A stretch of 64,000 nucleotides of DNA, taken from NCBI GenBank assembly GCA_015680685.1, contig MNCI01016492.1:467559-531558 (forward strand), given 5' to 3'. Under the pieces are notes generated by a model, which saw only the letters and a program-made list of their open reading frames with translations, did not search any database and had not been told where the DNA came from. The translations under genes were made by a program, and so were the position numbers. Each line of letters begins with the position of its first letter. The first letter of the stretch is position 1. This document shows, piece by piece, positions 11,421-22,602 of this stretch. Source of the stretch: Gnetum montanum (lineage: Eukaryota > Streptophyta > Gnetopsida > Gnetales > Gnetaceae).

Positions 11421-13250
11421 ATGCCTCTCCTACAAGATCATGATAATTCCACACTTTGTGAGGAAGTTCATTGGAGAACCAACGAACTATATGACAATGA
11501 AGATTGGAGAACATAACCTGAAGTGGGGGTTTCTTATAAACATGAATGAAAGCAACGTCATCCCAACACACGAAAGGATAACTTACCCAATGACGATGAA
11601 CCCCTATTGGCCACTACAAGCTTAACACAAATACAAGAGGCTGTTTGAATCTCTCATAGGCATCGTAAAGAGAGCCACCCACCCAGGCTCAATTTAAATA
11701 AATTTCCCAATTTTTCAAGAGGCTATGACTTAGATCCACATCAACATTTATAAGCCTTCTATGATGCCTACACATGGAATAACATTGATAATGGGTGGCA
11801 AAAACTTAAGCTCTTTCCCATGACACTCGTTCGCCAAGCAAAACTATGGTATAGATCGTTAAAACCAAATTTAATATGACGTTGTCCAACAATGGTAGAA
11901 TTATTTAATGAAAAATATCAAACCTACGCAAGAGTGTCAGCCTTGAGGAAACAAATCCAAGAGTGGAAACAAGCACAACATGAACCCTTGGACATGGCCT
12001 TAGAAAGATATTACGCACTATTAAACAACTGTCCAGACCATGGGTTTCTTGAGGAAAGGCTAATGTACCATATCATTGATGGGCTACGTAATGAAACAAG
12101 AGAGACCTTAGGAATGTATGCCCAAGGTCAACTATACAAACTATGAATCCATTAAATACAAGAGCTTATTAAGTGGGTAGCAAAAGAAGAAGGAGAAATG
12201 GCTCAATGGGTGAGTGTTGAAAAACATCAATGGGACCAAAATCTCAACTTAACAAAGGTCCATTAATAAAAAAGGGAGAAATCAACCTATCACAAGGAGA
12301 AAGAATCATCTTTGCCAATACAACAATCATTAAAATAAGTCGAGGAAAATATCAATAATATGTTGGAATGGACATATAAAAAGTGTGGAGAATTTATTGA
12401 TATTATTGGAGATAGAGTTTTGACAACCTAAGAGGTAGGACAAAATATTAGACAATCGGAAAGAAGGGATAAGGAAAATAAGAGCTCAACTACCAATCAT
12501 ATGTATGAATGCAACATATGCTTATACGATCACCCCAAGGGCCAATGCCCAATATTGTTACATTTACATGAGCATTGGGGAAACATGTTACATACAGAGT
12601 TCGTGCAGAGATACTTTGTTAGATCATAGTGGCAACAATCCTAGTTGTGGGGGAGACCACCACTAAACTAGAGACACCCTTCATATCATCCGAACCCAAA
12701 CGCTTATCTTGTTCAACATCCTATTTCCCCAACAGGGTCAACATACTCTATCTCACCATATTACCATTCTCCTCAATACTATCAACCCATGTCTTCAACA
12801 CAAGCACCACCTTGTGTACCTTACACTACTTCTCAATTTCAACATTTTCATTTTTTGCCTCCTACATTGCCACCAGCTGTTCCTAAGGTGCTTGCACCAC
12901 AACAACAACCCATGAATATTACTTGTGCTACTACTTCCAACAGCAGTGAGAGACCTCAACAACATTGGAGGCATCCCTTCTTTAGAAATGATCCTAGTAA
13001 GGGACAACATAATTCCAAGGCCACTGCATCCTCCCACTCAGCACAAGTTCAAACCTGTGGTGCACCCTTACTTTGAATCCCATGCCTCATGTTACTTCAC
13101 CAGGGCCACCAACTCACACTCCAACAACAATACGACCCAATGAACACAATCATGGAAGGCATCATTCCAATCCTTGCATACCATCAAATGGTCCCAAATA
13201 TCATAGTGGGTCAACTCGTTATCCGGGAACTACATTGTACAAATTGCCCC
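11421..13250 (+). pseudogene. gag of element B
   Basis: The frame opens with ATG at 11421 after the primer site. Around 11720-12150 it reads as a retrotransposon gag core (PF03732-like): a YDAYTWNN and WQKLKLFPMTL stretch, AKLWYRSL, and an open block ELFNEKYQTYARV...RKQIQEW...ERYYALLNNCPDHGF...YHIIDGL. A zinc-knuckle-like motif CNICLYDHPKGQC is at about 12512-12550, with three rather than four residues between the second Cys and the His. The remainder to 13250 is Pro/Gln/Ser-rich. About six stops precede or interrupt the core. E and D have matching gag parts. The protein would package RNA. Confidence 0.75.
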
Positions 13251-14600
13251 NAACAAGTAGGATTAATAACCATTTTTTATTTTTCTTTAATTTTACAACT
13301 TTTTTTTTCCAATTTTTCATTTTTCAATTTCTTGTTTTATCTTTTTTCCTTTTTGGTATTTTTATCTTTTTATAAGTAATCTTGTCTACAAATAAAACAC
13401 TCATGTGGATCATTGGTTGAGGTGTGTTGTATGTTATCAAGTCTCGAATGATCAAATATGTGGACAGTGAGCCCATTACACCCACTCATCCATTCTAAAA
13501 ATAAAAATTTTTGTTCAAGTGTATAGTGATATTCTTGACATTCTTAAAACTTAAAATTAATTTTGTGTTCATTGTACCAAGAATGAAGAAGGATGGATCA
13601 AGAGCGAATGATTAGTGTGTGACATCAAGGAGACTTGTGGATTCTCTTTGGTGACGTTTGTGGGAGTTATCATGCAACGTGGTTGTACTAAGATCCTTGT
13701 AGATCTAACAAAAATGGGAGTAAGAGTAATCAAAAGGGCACTCAAAAATCCAATGTTGTTCTAGGAGGTCCCACTGGAAAGAGATGCACCCATTCCTGAA
13801 GGTTGGCAACTTCCTTGGATTCAGCTTTCAAAAAGGAAAACAAAAGAAAAGAAAAGAAAAGAAGTGCCACAAAACAAAAATCACTCCTCCCTTGAATAAA
13901 ATGCCAAGTGATTGTATGCCTTGTTATTATGGTACTCTCATAGTTGCTCATCATGGGATAAAATAATGTGATGTCACTGATTAGAGGAATGGACTTGGTC
14001 TTGATCTTGGAACGACGGGTTAATGACATGTTAATCATGTTTTACACGTAGGATTCACTATGCCTTGGGTCAGTTACCTCATGTCCCAATCTCTACATTC
14101 CCTTCTATACTTCATCTCATCTCACTATTCAGGTAATTGTAGGTCAAGTCATGTGTAACATAGAATTCTTACCTCATTCTGGTGATATTTACATGTGTGT
14201 GTTTTGTGGAATTAGTGTGGATTACATTTAACCTTTCTAGTGCCCACAGACACTTTAAGTATGGTTACACAGGGGCATTCTAGGTTGAAACCTACTTTGG
14301 GGAGGACCCACTTGTGTAATCTTCACTTACAACATAGCTCACACACAATGTTTCTTACCCTCAGCCTATTTTTCATAATGTTCTTTCCCTATTATTATTA
14401 TCCCTCTAAATCAACATTCCTATGTACCATCACATAGCCTTTTTCTCTACCACCCAAGGTCCTTATTGATAAAAATCACAGATCATTATTTGTACCTTCA
14501 AAACCATCTAATTACCTTCTAACCCCTTAACAATAGCCTAATGTCCTAATTTACAACATTAATTTCAAGAAAATCCCTAAAAAATTCAATATTTTTGTGG
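13251..14600 (+). mobile_element. Post-pol untranslated region of element B
   Basis: Collinear with A 240-1480: a T-rich start, the shared ACTCATGTG...ATTGGTTGAGG block (13399-13435), GAGGAATGGACTTGGTCTTGAT near 13985, and a block with GACACTTTAAG. No coding potential of note is visible; the small open frames here are not conserved between A and B. Confidence 0.6.
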
Positions 14601-14621
14601 TGCCCCAATGTCACTAGGGTC

Positions 14622-14687
14622 GCGATATCGCATATCGCGTACATGATGTATCATATGCGATATCGCGTCCCTCCAACCCTATAAATA
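14622..14687 (+). promoter_or_regulatory. Internal LTR-like promoter module in B (15-bp inverted repeat plus TATA box)
   Basis: CGCGATATCGCATAT (14622-14636) and its exact reverse complement ATATGCGATATCGCG (14653-14667) form a perfect 15-bp inverted repeat with a 16-bp loop. Thirteen bases later is TATAAATA (14680-14687). The same GATATC plus CATACG-like repeats sit just upstream of TATAAATA in the LTRs of B and D. No AATAAA follows at the LTR spacing of 180 bp, so it is a promoter-like module and not a whole nested LTR. It lies about 480 bp ahead of ORF3. Element A lacks it at the equivalent place. Confidence 0.55.
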
Positions 14688-14858
14688 GGCAACCCCCCGC
14701 AACACTTAGCATCATTTCTTGCCATTCATGTGGGGGAGTTTTTCAAATTTTTCTCTATGACTTGTGAGTGTGACACCTTTGCTTCTCAACCTCTATCTCA
14801 CTCTTTGGTACTCCGATTTTAATTCCGTATGAACCTGCTTGAACCCAAAGTGTTCAGC

Positions 14859-14875
14859 TTAGTCGTGGGGAAGGG
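14859..14875 (+). promoter_or_regulatory. Polypurine-tract-like motif downstream of the internal module in B
   Basis: CTTAGTCGTGGGGAAGGG resembles the true tracts before the 3' LTRs of A and B. Its role is unknown; it may be a remnant of how the module was acquired. Confidence 0.35.
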
Positions 14876-15130
14876 ACACCTACCAAATAGCATCTAATTT
14901 TTTTGGAATTTATCATCACACAAAGGAAATTATTAAGGGTAATTAGTTGTAAATTAAGAATAAAATGTGCCAAAAAAATCATTTAATCCTTTAGATACAC
15001 CGGGAGATTAAAATTGGAAACCACCTAAGTAAAACGGACTCATTATTATAATATTTCAGGCAATATCACATGGAGATTAAACAAATTGATTAATTAAGGA
15101 AAGCAGTAAGGTATAACTTAATTTCAAAAA

Positions 15131-15165
15131 CAACCTTACTAATGCTTGGCCCCGTGTGATTGTAG
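15131..15165 (+). promoter_or_regulatory. Putative splice acceptor ahead of ORF3 in B
   Basis: CCTTACTAAT (branch-point-like) is followed about 22 nt later by GTGTGATTGTAG immediately before ATGGCC. The arrangement is conserved in A and D. Confidence 0.5.
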
Positions 15166-17947
15166 ATGGCCCTAAAACGTGAACAAAAGGAAGGTCCTAC
15201 TCAAGGTGGAAGCAAATGACCCAGGAGAGGTGGAAGACAAGATCCTGCCAGACAACATGCATAATAGGAGGAGCAATCATTCAGTATTCATTAAGAGGAC
15301 CCTCCTACCATACAGTCTGGGTAGGCAGAAGGAGGAGCTGCTGCAGTGCCTGAATAGGGACAACATCTCACGTTGTTCCAAGATTATGTTCAGGCCATCC
15401 ATGAAAACTCCACATTTTTTGTGGTGATTGTGGAGTTAAACTTTGAATCTTTTGCAAAGTTTTCTCCTAAGGCTATTAGGGATCACCTCAAAGGATCTCC
15501 CTTATGGCCTACCCTCTTTGAAAGTGGTGCTTGGTACCTAGGGGAGACGTACCAATTCAGGCACAATAGAGAGCAAGGCACCACTATCAACATTTCTAGT
15601 GTGACACTTGATTTCTCTGCATAGGCCATTTCAAAAGTGTTAAACCTTCCGAATACAGGGCCAAAAGTTTCTTAGTTATCCACCCATTTATACCCTGATG
15701 TGTGACGGGATTGGTTGGAAAGGGCTTATGGAAGAGATAAGACATTTGGTGAGTTGATGACGAAAGAGAGGATATACTTTAAAATTGAAACATAGCATCT
15801 CTTCTCCATGAAGGGCTTAAAAATAATATCAACGTATGTGATAAGAGGATGTGCAGTGCTTATGGAAAAGGTTAATGCTAACCTGCGCCATCTATATTTG
15901 ACAGAGATCTTGAGGCAATTTGAGGAACAGAAGATAGGGAAGATGGCATTGCCTTTCCCTTGTCTTATCAAAAAGCTTTGCTGATGTGCTGGTATTAGGG
16001 GGTACACTAATGATGTCCTCCGAAAAGCCCAAAATGCTTCCTATGCTAAGCTGTTAAAGCCACCAGATGTAAGGAAAATTACTGGTGAAATGCTGGGACT
16101 AGAAGAAGAAGAAGAACAGACAGTTGGACCAACTGCAACTTAACTTGCAAGACCCAGCCAACCTCTAAGAATAGGACCCGGTCAACAATAGGAAGTAGGG
16201 CCCAGCATAAGCCAAGATCAGCCATCGTTGTAAGACTAGAGACCATCGATGAGCCATCTTAGGGCCATCGCTAAGACAGTCAGTTGGGGGAGTCGTGATG
16301 ATGCAAATCTCTTTTGCATCATTGATGATGTCATTCAACCCACTATATCTTTAGATCATACAAGGGGTGAAGTGTCAATTCATATAGGAGGAGGGAAAAT
16401 TATTTGGTCACAACCAATCTTGGGAAATGTGGCATCTTTCCAAGTGCAATTAGAAACTAGTAAAGGGGCCACTGTGGTGCTCATGCAACACTAGGGTGTT
16501 GTAGGAGCCACAAATTTGATCACAAACCACATCAAATAATCATTCAATGTACTTGTTGTGCCACTGGCAAATCTCACAGGAGCACGTGATGCTCAAACTT
16601 TGGCCAGAACCTCAATGACTCCTGCGGAACATGAGGATGCACTTGATCGATTGCTACAAACAGGATAAGTAATGATGTCCCTATTTGACATTCCTCACGA
16701 TGTTACAGCAATTTAGTCAAACCTCATTTCCAAAAAGGGGAAGCTACTCTTAACAGAAGTGAGGGCTGAGCATGCTGAAGCCGTAGTGTAGAAATTACAA
16801 AAGCAGCTCATGGCCCACAAGCAGCATAGTGAGACTCTCTGCAATTTGTTCTCACAAACTATCTAGATAATTTCAGAATTGAGAAACTAACTAAGTTAAT
16901 CATGGAGAATAAAAAGGTGCCTAATGAAAAAGAGAAGGCTGTTTGGGATGCCTCTGCAACATAGGCACCAACTCATGCGCATCTCAAAGCACTCAACGCC
17001 TTATGAGAAGAAAATAAATAGCTCGTTCCAAACAACCTTTGGTTGACCACTGTGGAAAAGCAAAAGAATGTTCTCGAGGAACACTTTCATCAATTGTGAG
17101 AACAATTCATCCAAGTGAACCAAGACATAAGTCGTTTAGACAGAGAGAATAGAACCCTCTCAATGGAGGAGGTACTTGCAATTTGTCAAAAGATAGCCAT
17201 TGAAATAAGAGTGTGGCAAAATGAGGCTAAATGGCATAAAAAGTTGAAGGAGCACTTTTGAGACTAGGTGGGAATGTACAAAAAAATCCTTGAGAAGGAG
17301 ATCCATATGGCCAAGGCCCACATCAACACTATCAGTGCTCAACACACTGACTAGTGGGCCATATTGGACACATATGCCTTTGCCCACCAAGTGGAAGTTA
17401 AGAACTGGGACCTACAGATCCAAGATTTGATAGAATACATGCCAAACTTGCCATATTAATAGTAGGGAACCCGAGGATAGAGCTCGAGTAGCAGGTAGCA
17501 ACCACCTATGTTAAATATGAAGCAGAATTTTCAGAATGCAAGAAGTTGATGGAAAAACTGGAGGTTGGAAATTCTGAACTTGAGGTGGCAAAAGCAAGCT
17601 ACCAAGGCCAAAAAGGTGTTGCAGCAGATTTGGCTTGATGTATTGTAGATTTCCAAGAATACAAAGATAAATTCAGAGCCTACGAAGAGGAATGACGGAT
17701 GTTTACGGCTTGATATGTCAAGGCCAATCAAATGTTTCTATAACTACCCTGTCTATGGGAAGTACTGACTTTGTCAAACATTAGAACATTAGAATGGATA
17801 GCAAAAGACCCTCAGACCAAAGAGGATAAGCTCCAAGCCATACTCCAATGCCATCAAGTCTCTAAACCTGGAGCACAAGATAGAGGGAAAGCACCAATGG
17901 AGGAGCCACCGCCACCAGGAACTACATGAGTTCCAGAAATTTTGTAG
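15166..17947 (+). pseudogene. ORF3 of element B: post-pol protein of unknown function
   Basis: It starts ATGGCC with a basic, Gly/Gln/Arg-rich N-terminus. A globular part follows (15373-16080), including an open 83-residue stretch. Around the stretch TLDFSA-x-AISKVLNLPNTG it resembles the 'putative plant transposon protein' domain found downstream of pol in Athila-type elements. Then come an acidic EEEEE linker near 16105, a Gly-rich segment (16249-16494), a long Lys/Glu/Gln-rich coiled-coil-like part (about 16730-17420) and a Pro-rich C-terminus near 17895. Stops and at least one frameshift are present. It may correspond to the env-like ORF of Athila elements, but no membrane segment or signal peptide is evident. 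Confidence 0.6.
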
Positions 17948-18080
17948 TTGTAACACATTGTTTGTGTTGTGTCTTTGTTTTCTTTTCATTTCACACTATG
18001 GCATAATTCCATTTTCACCATCCAATAATCCCATACCTATCCACTATGTAATTGTTGTAACTCGAGAACGAGTTTTCATT

Positions 18081-18094
18081 CAGTCATGGGGGTA
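18081..18094 (+). promoter_or_regulatory. Polypurine tract of B
   Basis: CAGTCATGGGGGTA directly abuts the TGATGAG of the 3' LTR and is the same as the tract of D. Confidence 0.75.
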
Positions 18095-18916
18095 TGATGA
18101 GTTGTTATTTGGGTGACTGCAATATCGCAGCCAAACCGTGATATCGCATACGTGATATCGTAGCCTCTCTCCTCATCTATAAATAAGAGTAGATAGATAT
18201 GATAGGAAGCAATTAGGAAGTAAGGCAGTTTTAGTTTAAGTTTGATTTCAGTTCTTGTTTTTTCCTCTCAACACTTTTCCTCTCTGTGTATGCCCGTAGT
18301 GTAGTGATTGTAATTGTACGACATCCTTTATTCGAGTGTGACGTACTTGGACATGCACATGACTGACAATAAAGATCGAGATTACTTCATCATTGCAACA
18401 TTCACTTAGTTTAATCATTTAATTAATTTTTAGTTACTACTTTCCTAGTTAATCTCTCTCACCCTTAAACTCATGTTAAAACACGAAATGAGTACGACTT
18501 GATTACAAGCATTTAAGTGTGACTACTTGGTAACCTAGTAGCATACCTAGGATCTATGCTTGGTAATCCTAGTGGTAGTCATGCACAAAGTCCAAGATGT
18601 GTACGGATAATCAAGAAACAGATGCTCATTGCACTTAGGCTAGATTAGATTCCTTCTCACCCTTTCTCTCCTAGATTAGTTAATATTACTTTCCATTGCC
18701 TTCAGGAGTAGCATTAGATTAGAAACCCATCATACACCTCACTCTGGACTAAACCATACGTGTCAAAGCTAATACTAGTCTAGGTGGAAAGATAGTAAAC
18801 TGTGACCTAAGGCTAACTGTCTAGATGTCACAACTAGTCCATTTGCGGAGTTCGACTAGATCGCACGTGTAACGCTTGTATTTGTATGGTTGAGTGTAGG
18901 GGTACCTTGCCACTCA
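18095..18916 (+). repeat. 3' LTR of element B (822 bp)
   Basis: TGATGAG start, GATATC repeats (18118-18160), TATAAATA at 18178-18185, AATAAA at 18368-18373. It ends CACTCA, three bases short of the CTCATCA of the other LTRs, and is followed directly by the CAAGT duplication. Confidence 0.85.
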
Positions 18917-18921
18917 CAAGT
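18917..18921. repeat. Target-site duplication of B, right (CAAGT)
   Basis: Exact repeat of 10439-10443. Confidence 0.85.
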
Positions 18922-20160
18922 AGAGAGAAGATGGCAGATACCATGGTGGTGGCAATCCTCCTCCCTCTTTTTCCTCTTCATCTACGTCTTCTTCCTCCTC
19001 CTCTAAATATGATTGAAATCACAAGGGCTAAAACCATGATGGATATGAATGGTGGGAAAATGATTGTACATCCTACCATGATCAAAGGGGTAGCAGAGGA
19101 CATCATAGGTGTCATAAAAATGATGATGATGATGAGCCTTTGATTGCAACTCAAAGCATATTAAACATTGTAAAGGCAATCACAATCCAAACTAGGCATG
19201 TGAAAGATAACAAAATCAAGAGGTTGTATATGAACACAATTTTCATATTTGAGGGGGAGTATAAATCAAATCTACAAACCCGTCTCCAAGCCTTTCATGA
19301 TGTTGGTGCTTTGTAGAATATAGAGAAAAACTAGCAAAAAATTAAGCTATTTTCTAGGACATTTAAAAAAAAGAAAAAAGTTGGTATTGCTCCTTGGAGC
19401 TAGAATCAATTCATAGATGGAGTATGATACTTGAGTTGTTTAATGAAAAATATCAAACGTACTCTAGAGAGTTCAATTTGAGAAAGCAAATCCAAGATTG
19501 GTATTAAGGAATACATGAGCTTTTGGATGTAGCCGTGGGTAGGTATTACTCTCTTTTATACCAATGTCCTAGTCATGGTTATTCTCAATGGAAACAACTT
19601 TGCCATATTATATATGGGCTTGAATCAGAAACAAGAAGAACCCTTAGAGTCTATGCTTAAGAGTGATTGTTAGAACTTTGAGGCCATTAGATTCAAAGGT
19701 TGATTAAGTAGGTTGCAAAAGTAAGAAGGTGAATTGAAAAAATGAAAGGTGTTGAAGAATATAATCAAGATCCTTCCATTAGAAAAAGGGAGGTCCAATT
19801 CTATGATAATGAGGAGGAGGCAGCACTTGATGAAGTGATGCAGTGAAAAATCTTGCTGATTGAAAAATCTATTTTCAAAATTTTAGCTAAGGTGGAAAAG
19901 ATATGGGAGTCTTTGAATGAAAAATTCCAAACTACTCTAAAAAATTGCAAAAGAATTCAAAGAGTAAGGTAAGGACCATGATCACAGGAAAAAGAAGAAA
20001 GCTAAATGTGCCTACCAAAGAGGTAAGAAGAAGGCTACTATAGTTGAAGAGGTTGTGGAGTTAGAATTAGATGATGACATTTGCCAATATAAACATTCTA
20101 AGGGATGTTTCCCTATTGTGTCACACTTGTAGGAATCTGGGATGTACACTTTAAATCCTA
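18917..20160 (+). pseudogene. gag of element E, second part
   Basis: The frame interrupted by B continues here with RxREDGRYHGGG and a Ser/Pro-rich linker, then His/Asp-rich sequence. At 19435-19720 is the gag core matching B (LFNEKYQTYSREF...RKQIQDW...YYSLLYQCPSHGY...IIYGLESETRRTL). Near 19840-19960 is a coil-like segment also present in D at 22605-22740. A decayed zinc knuckle (CQYKHSKGCFP) lies at about 20085-20120. Several stops and frameshifts make it a relic. Confidence 0.7.
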
Positions 20161-20790
20161 GACTAGCAAGAAGCAAGCACTAAGAAGGTTGTCCTATTCT
20201 CAATGCAATCCAAGGTAGTTTCACTAGCAACAACAAGCTTATTATCTAAGTGTAGCTTCACCACAATCATATGAGTAGTACCATTAGTGGCAACAATCAT
20301 AGTCATGAGTGATGCCACCACCAAAAAAGTAGTATCATTATAAACATCTAGATCCATATGGATACTATGTTCAACAACCCATCTCTCCATGTGACTCTTC
20401 CAATCATGCCTTATTCCAACATCACTACCACCCTTTGGAGTATTATAGAACTTATTCTTCATCTCCTAGAGGGAAATCCCCATATCCTTATCATCCTTCT
20501 CATCCTTTTGCACATGTCCCTCCAACCTCAACCCAATTACTTCTTACTCCATCAATGTAAGGTGAAATTCCCACATAGCTATAGCAACATAATTCTAGTA
20601 AGGCTATTAACTTACAACCAGATCCTCAACATAGTGGTTCAAAACCCATACTTAAAAAAAGATCATTCTTCCAAACCAATAGCCCTACAAAGTCCTCACC
20701 AACTCATGCAACTGGTCACACTGTGTCTCCTTCATCCACTACATCTATTCCTTTCAAGAACCCAACAAACCAAATGCATCCCAAGATCTA
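20161..20790 (+). pseudogene. Pro-rich gag tail of element E
   Basis: It corresponds to the Pro/Gln-rich tails of B (12600-13250) and D (22950-23500): many CCA/CCT and CAA codons in one plus-strand frame, with stops. The long ORF at 20358-20795 is mostly an out-of-frame reading of this low-complexity stretch. Confidence 0.5.
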
Positions 20791-21330
20791 TGTAGTCATC
20801 TTAATCCATGTTATATCTAATCATATTAAGATTGAAAATCATCCTAGGAAAATAGCTAATCCTAGAAGTCCTGTCAACTACTTGTAGATTGCTAAAAATA
20901 ACCCATGCAAGGCTTTTCTTAATTTAGGTTCTAGTGTCAATATGATTTCTCATAAAATGTACATATCTTGGAACCTACCTCCTCGCAAGAAGAGCAACAT
21001 TCATTTAGAAATGGCAAATCAGCCCATCACTATTTTTTTGAAACTGGTGGAGGACATTATGACCACTATTTAATGGTGGTCCTATCTTGCCAATTTCTTG
21101 GTGATCAAGGTTGAAAGTTTCAAGAAGGAATTTCTAATCATCATGGGAAGGACATGGTTGATCACTATTGATGCACGAATGAGCATCAAAGATATTTCCT
21201 TGGAAATTTCCAAGTAAAATACTTTTGGGATGATCAAGAAGAAGAGAGTTTTATGCATCATGTATACTAATACAAGGTGCAATTGTGTGCAAAAATTATG
21301 ATCTATCAAAAGCACATCTATCAAAGCATG
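20791..21330 (+). pseudogene. Aspartic protease region of element E
   Basis: The frame reads KAFLNLGSSVNMIS at 20908-20950, where the retroviral-type protease has D(S/T)G; the catalytic Asp is Asn here (AAT, 20921-20923). Further on, EFLIIMGRTWL (about 21127-21160) matches the conserved IxGRxxL block. Two stops are present. The protease would cleave the polyprotein; this copy could not. Confidence 0.65.
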
Positions 21331-21830
21331 CGAATAGTGTGTAGATGAACCTAAAATTTAAAAGTACCTATATGTAGTAGCCACAAAATAGGAGCACACC
21401 TAGTGGATGATAGTTGATCTTAAAAGTAGCATACTTTCCATGGAACCAACTAAGATTCTAACTTGTGTCTATGTTGAAGACATGAATGAACGAGAGCAAG
21501 TTCATCGCAAACTCTCTAATGATGAACCTAATGATAATTATTTGGGAGAGTTGAAAATCCCTAATAAGTTTAACCATGATCCCTTAGAGTTGAAAACTCT
21601 ACCTACTAGCATGGAATATGATTTTCTAAAAAATGGCAAGTCAGTAATAATTAATGCCAATTTTGCTTTTAAGTAGAAAAGGATGCCATTGAAGATGATC
21701 AAAAAATGGTCAACAACCATTGCTTGGTCATATCCTAAAATCATTAGAATTGATCCTAGGATATGTTATCATCACATCTATATTGATCCTTCTATCAAGT
21801 CAAAGAGGTAGCCATAGTAGTAGATGAAAC
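21331..21830 (+). pseudogene. Protease-RT linker of element E
   Basis: The open stretch 21407-21676 contains LKTLPTSMEYDFL and VIINA, followed by TTIAWSYPKI and DPRICYHHIYIDPSIK. This is the conserved 'LKxLPxHLKYAFL...IGW...I.GISPxIC.HKI' segment before RT in Athila- and Tat-type elements. D has the same at 24300-24540. Confidence 0.65.
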
Positions 21831-22602
21831 CCAAATTAAAGTAGATTATCAAAGAGGAAATTAAAAAATCCTCAAGATGGGGTTCATCTATCTAATTGAA
21901 AATAGCAACTGGGTTAGCCCACTCATGATTGTGCCAAAGAAAGGTGGCAAGTGATGGGTTTGTATTGATTTTAGATTGTTGAACATGGCAACGTTCAAAG
22001 ATCACCTTCCATTGTCATTTGTGAACCAAGGGTTGGACACTATCTTTGGGCATTGCTATTACAACTTTCTGGATGGTTATAGTGATTATAAACAAATTCA
22101 AATTTCATAAGAGGATTTGGCCAAAAAAATGTTCACAAGTTCTTAGGGGACATTTACATATAAAAATATGCCTTTTTATTTATACAATGTCTCTGCAACA
22201 TTCCAACACCTTGTCCTTAGTATTTTTTAGTAGTATATTAGTAGTGGGATGGAAGTCTTCATGGATGACTTCTTCACCTATGATGCTATATTTAAGTAAA
22301 CCCTAGAACACCTTGAGCAAGTGCTTAAAATATGTGTGGAGACCAATCTTTGGCTCAATTGTTAAAAAAACCATCTCATGATCTAGGAAGGTATTATGTT
22401 GGGACAAAAAATATCACAAGTTCGGATTGAGGTGAGCCTTGAAAAGATTAAGATCATCCAAGGAATAACCCACCAACTAAAAATCATTATAGATATCCCA
22501 TAATTCCTTGGACACACTGGTTACTACTAAAAATTCATAGAGAATTTCTCTAAGATCACCAAACCATTGGTTGAGCTCACAAGGAAAGATGAGTCACCAC
22601 TC
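21831..22602 (+). pseudogene. Reverse transcriptase of element E, truncated by fusion to D
   Basis: Blocks in order are WVSPLMIVPKKGGK, VCIDFRLLNMATFKDHLPL, FLDGYSDYKQI, FMDDFFTY (catalytic FMDD intact, 22258-22280), and FLGHTGYY plus FSKITKPL at the end. Stops are frequent. TGA replaces the usual Trp codon before VCIDF (21952-21954), as in D. At 22601-22607, just where RNase H should begin, the frame runs into the gag sequence of D. Confidence 0.75.

Larger units (their letters stand above)
10444..18916 (+). mobile_element. Element B: complete pol-less LTR retrotransposon (8.5 kb) nested in E
   Basis: The layout is 5' LTR 10444-11280, primer site 11282-11300, gag 11421-13250, post-pol region 13255-14600, internal promoter-like module 14622-14687, ORF3 15166-17947, polypurine tract 18081-18094 and 3' LTR 18095-18916. 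Flanking CAAGT duplications prove a single insertion into E. Nothing resembling protease, RT, RNase H or integrase is present, so movement would have needed enzymes from another element, such as a relative of D. A single N at 13251 lies close to the place where pol is missing, but A shows a pol-less layout without a gap. Both coding regions contain stops. Confidence 0.85.

Noticed and set aside
14600-14880. A complete solo LTR nested in B
   Set aside because: It has the palindromes and TATA box but no TGATGAG start, no AATAAA at the usual spacing and no CTCATCA end.
16249-16494. Separate small gene
   Set aside because: It lies within ORF3 of B, between the globular and coiled-coil parts, in the same direction.
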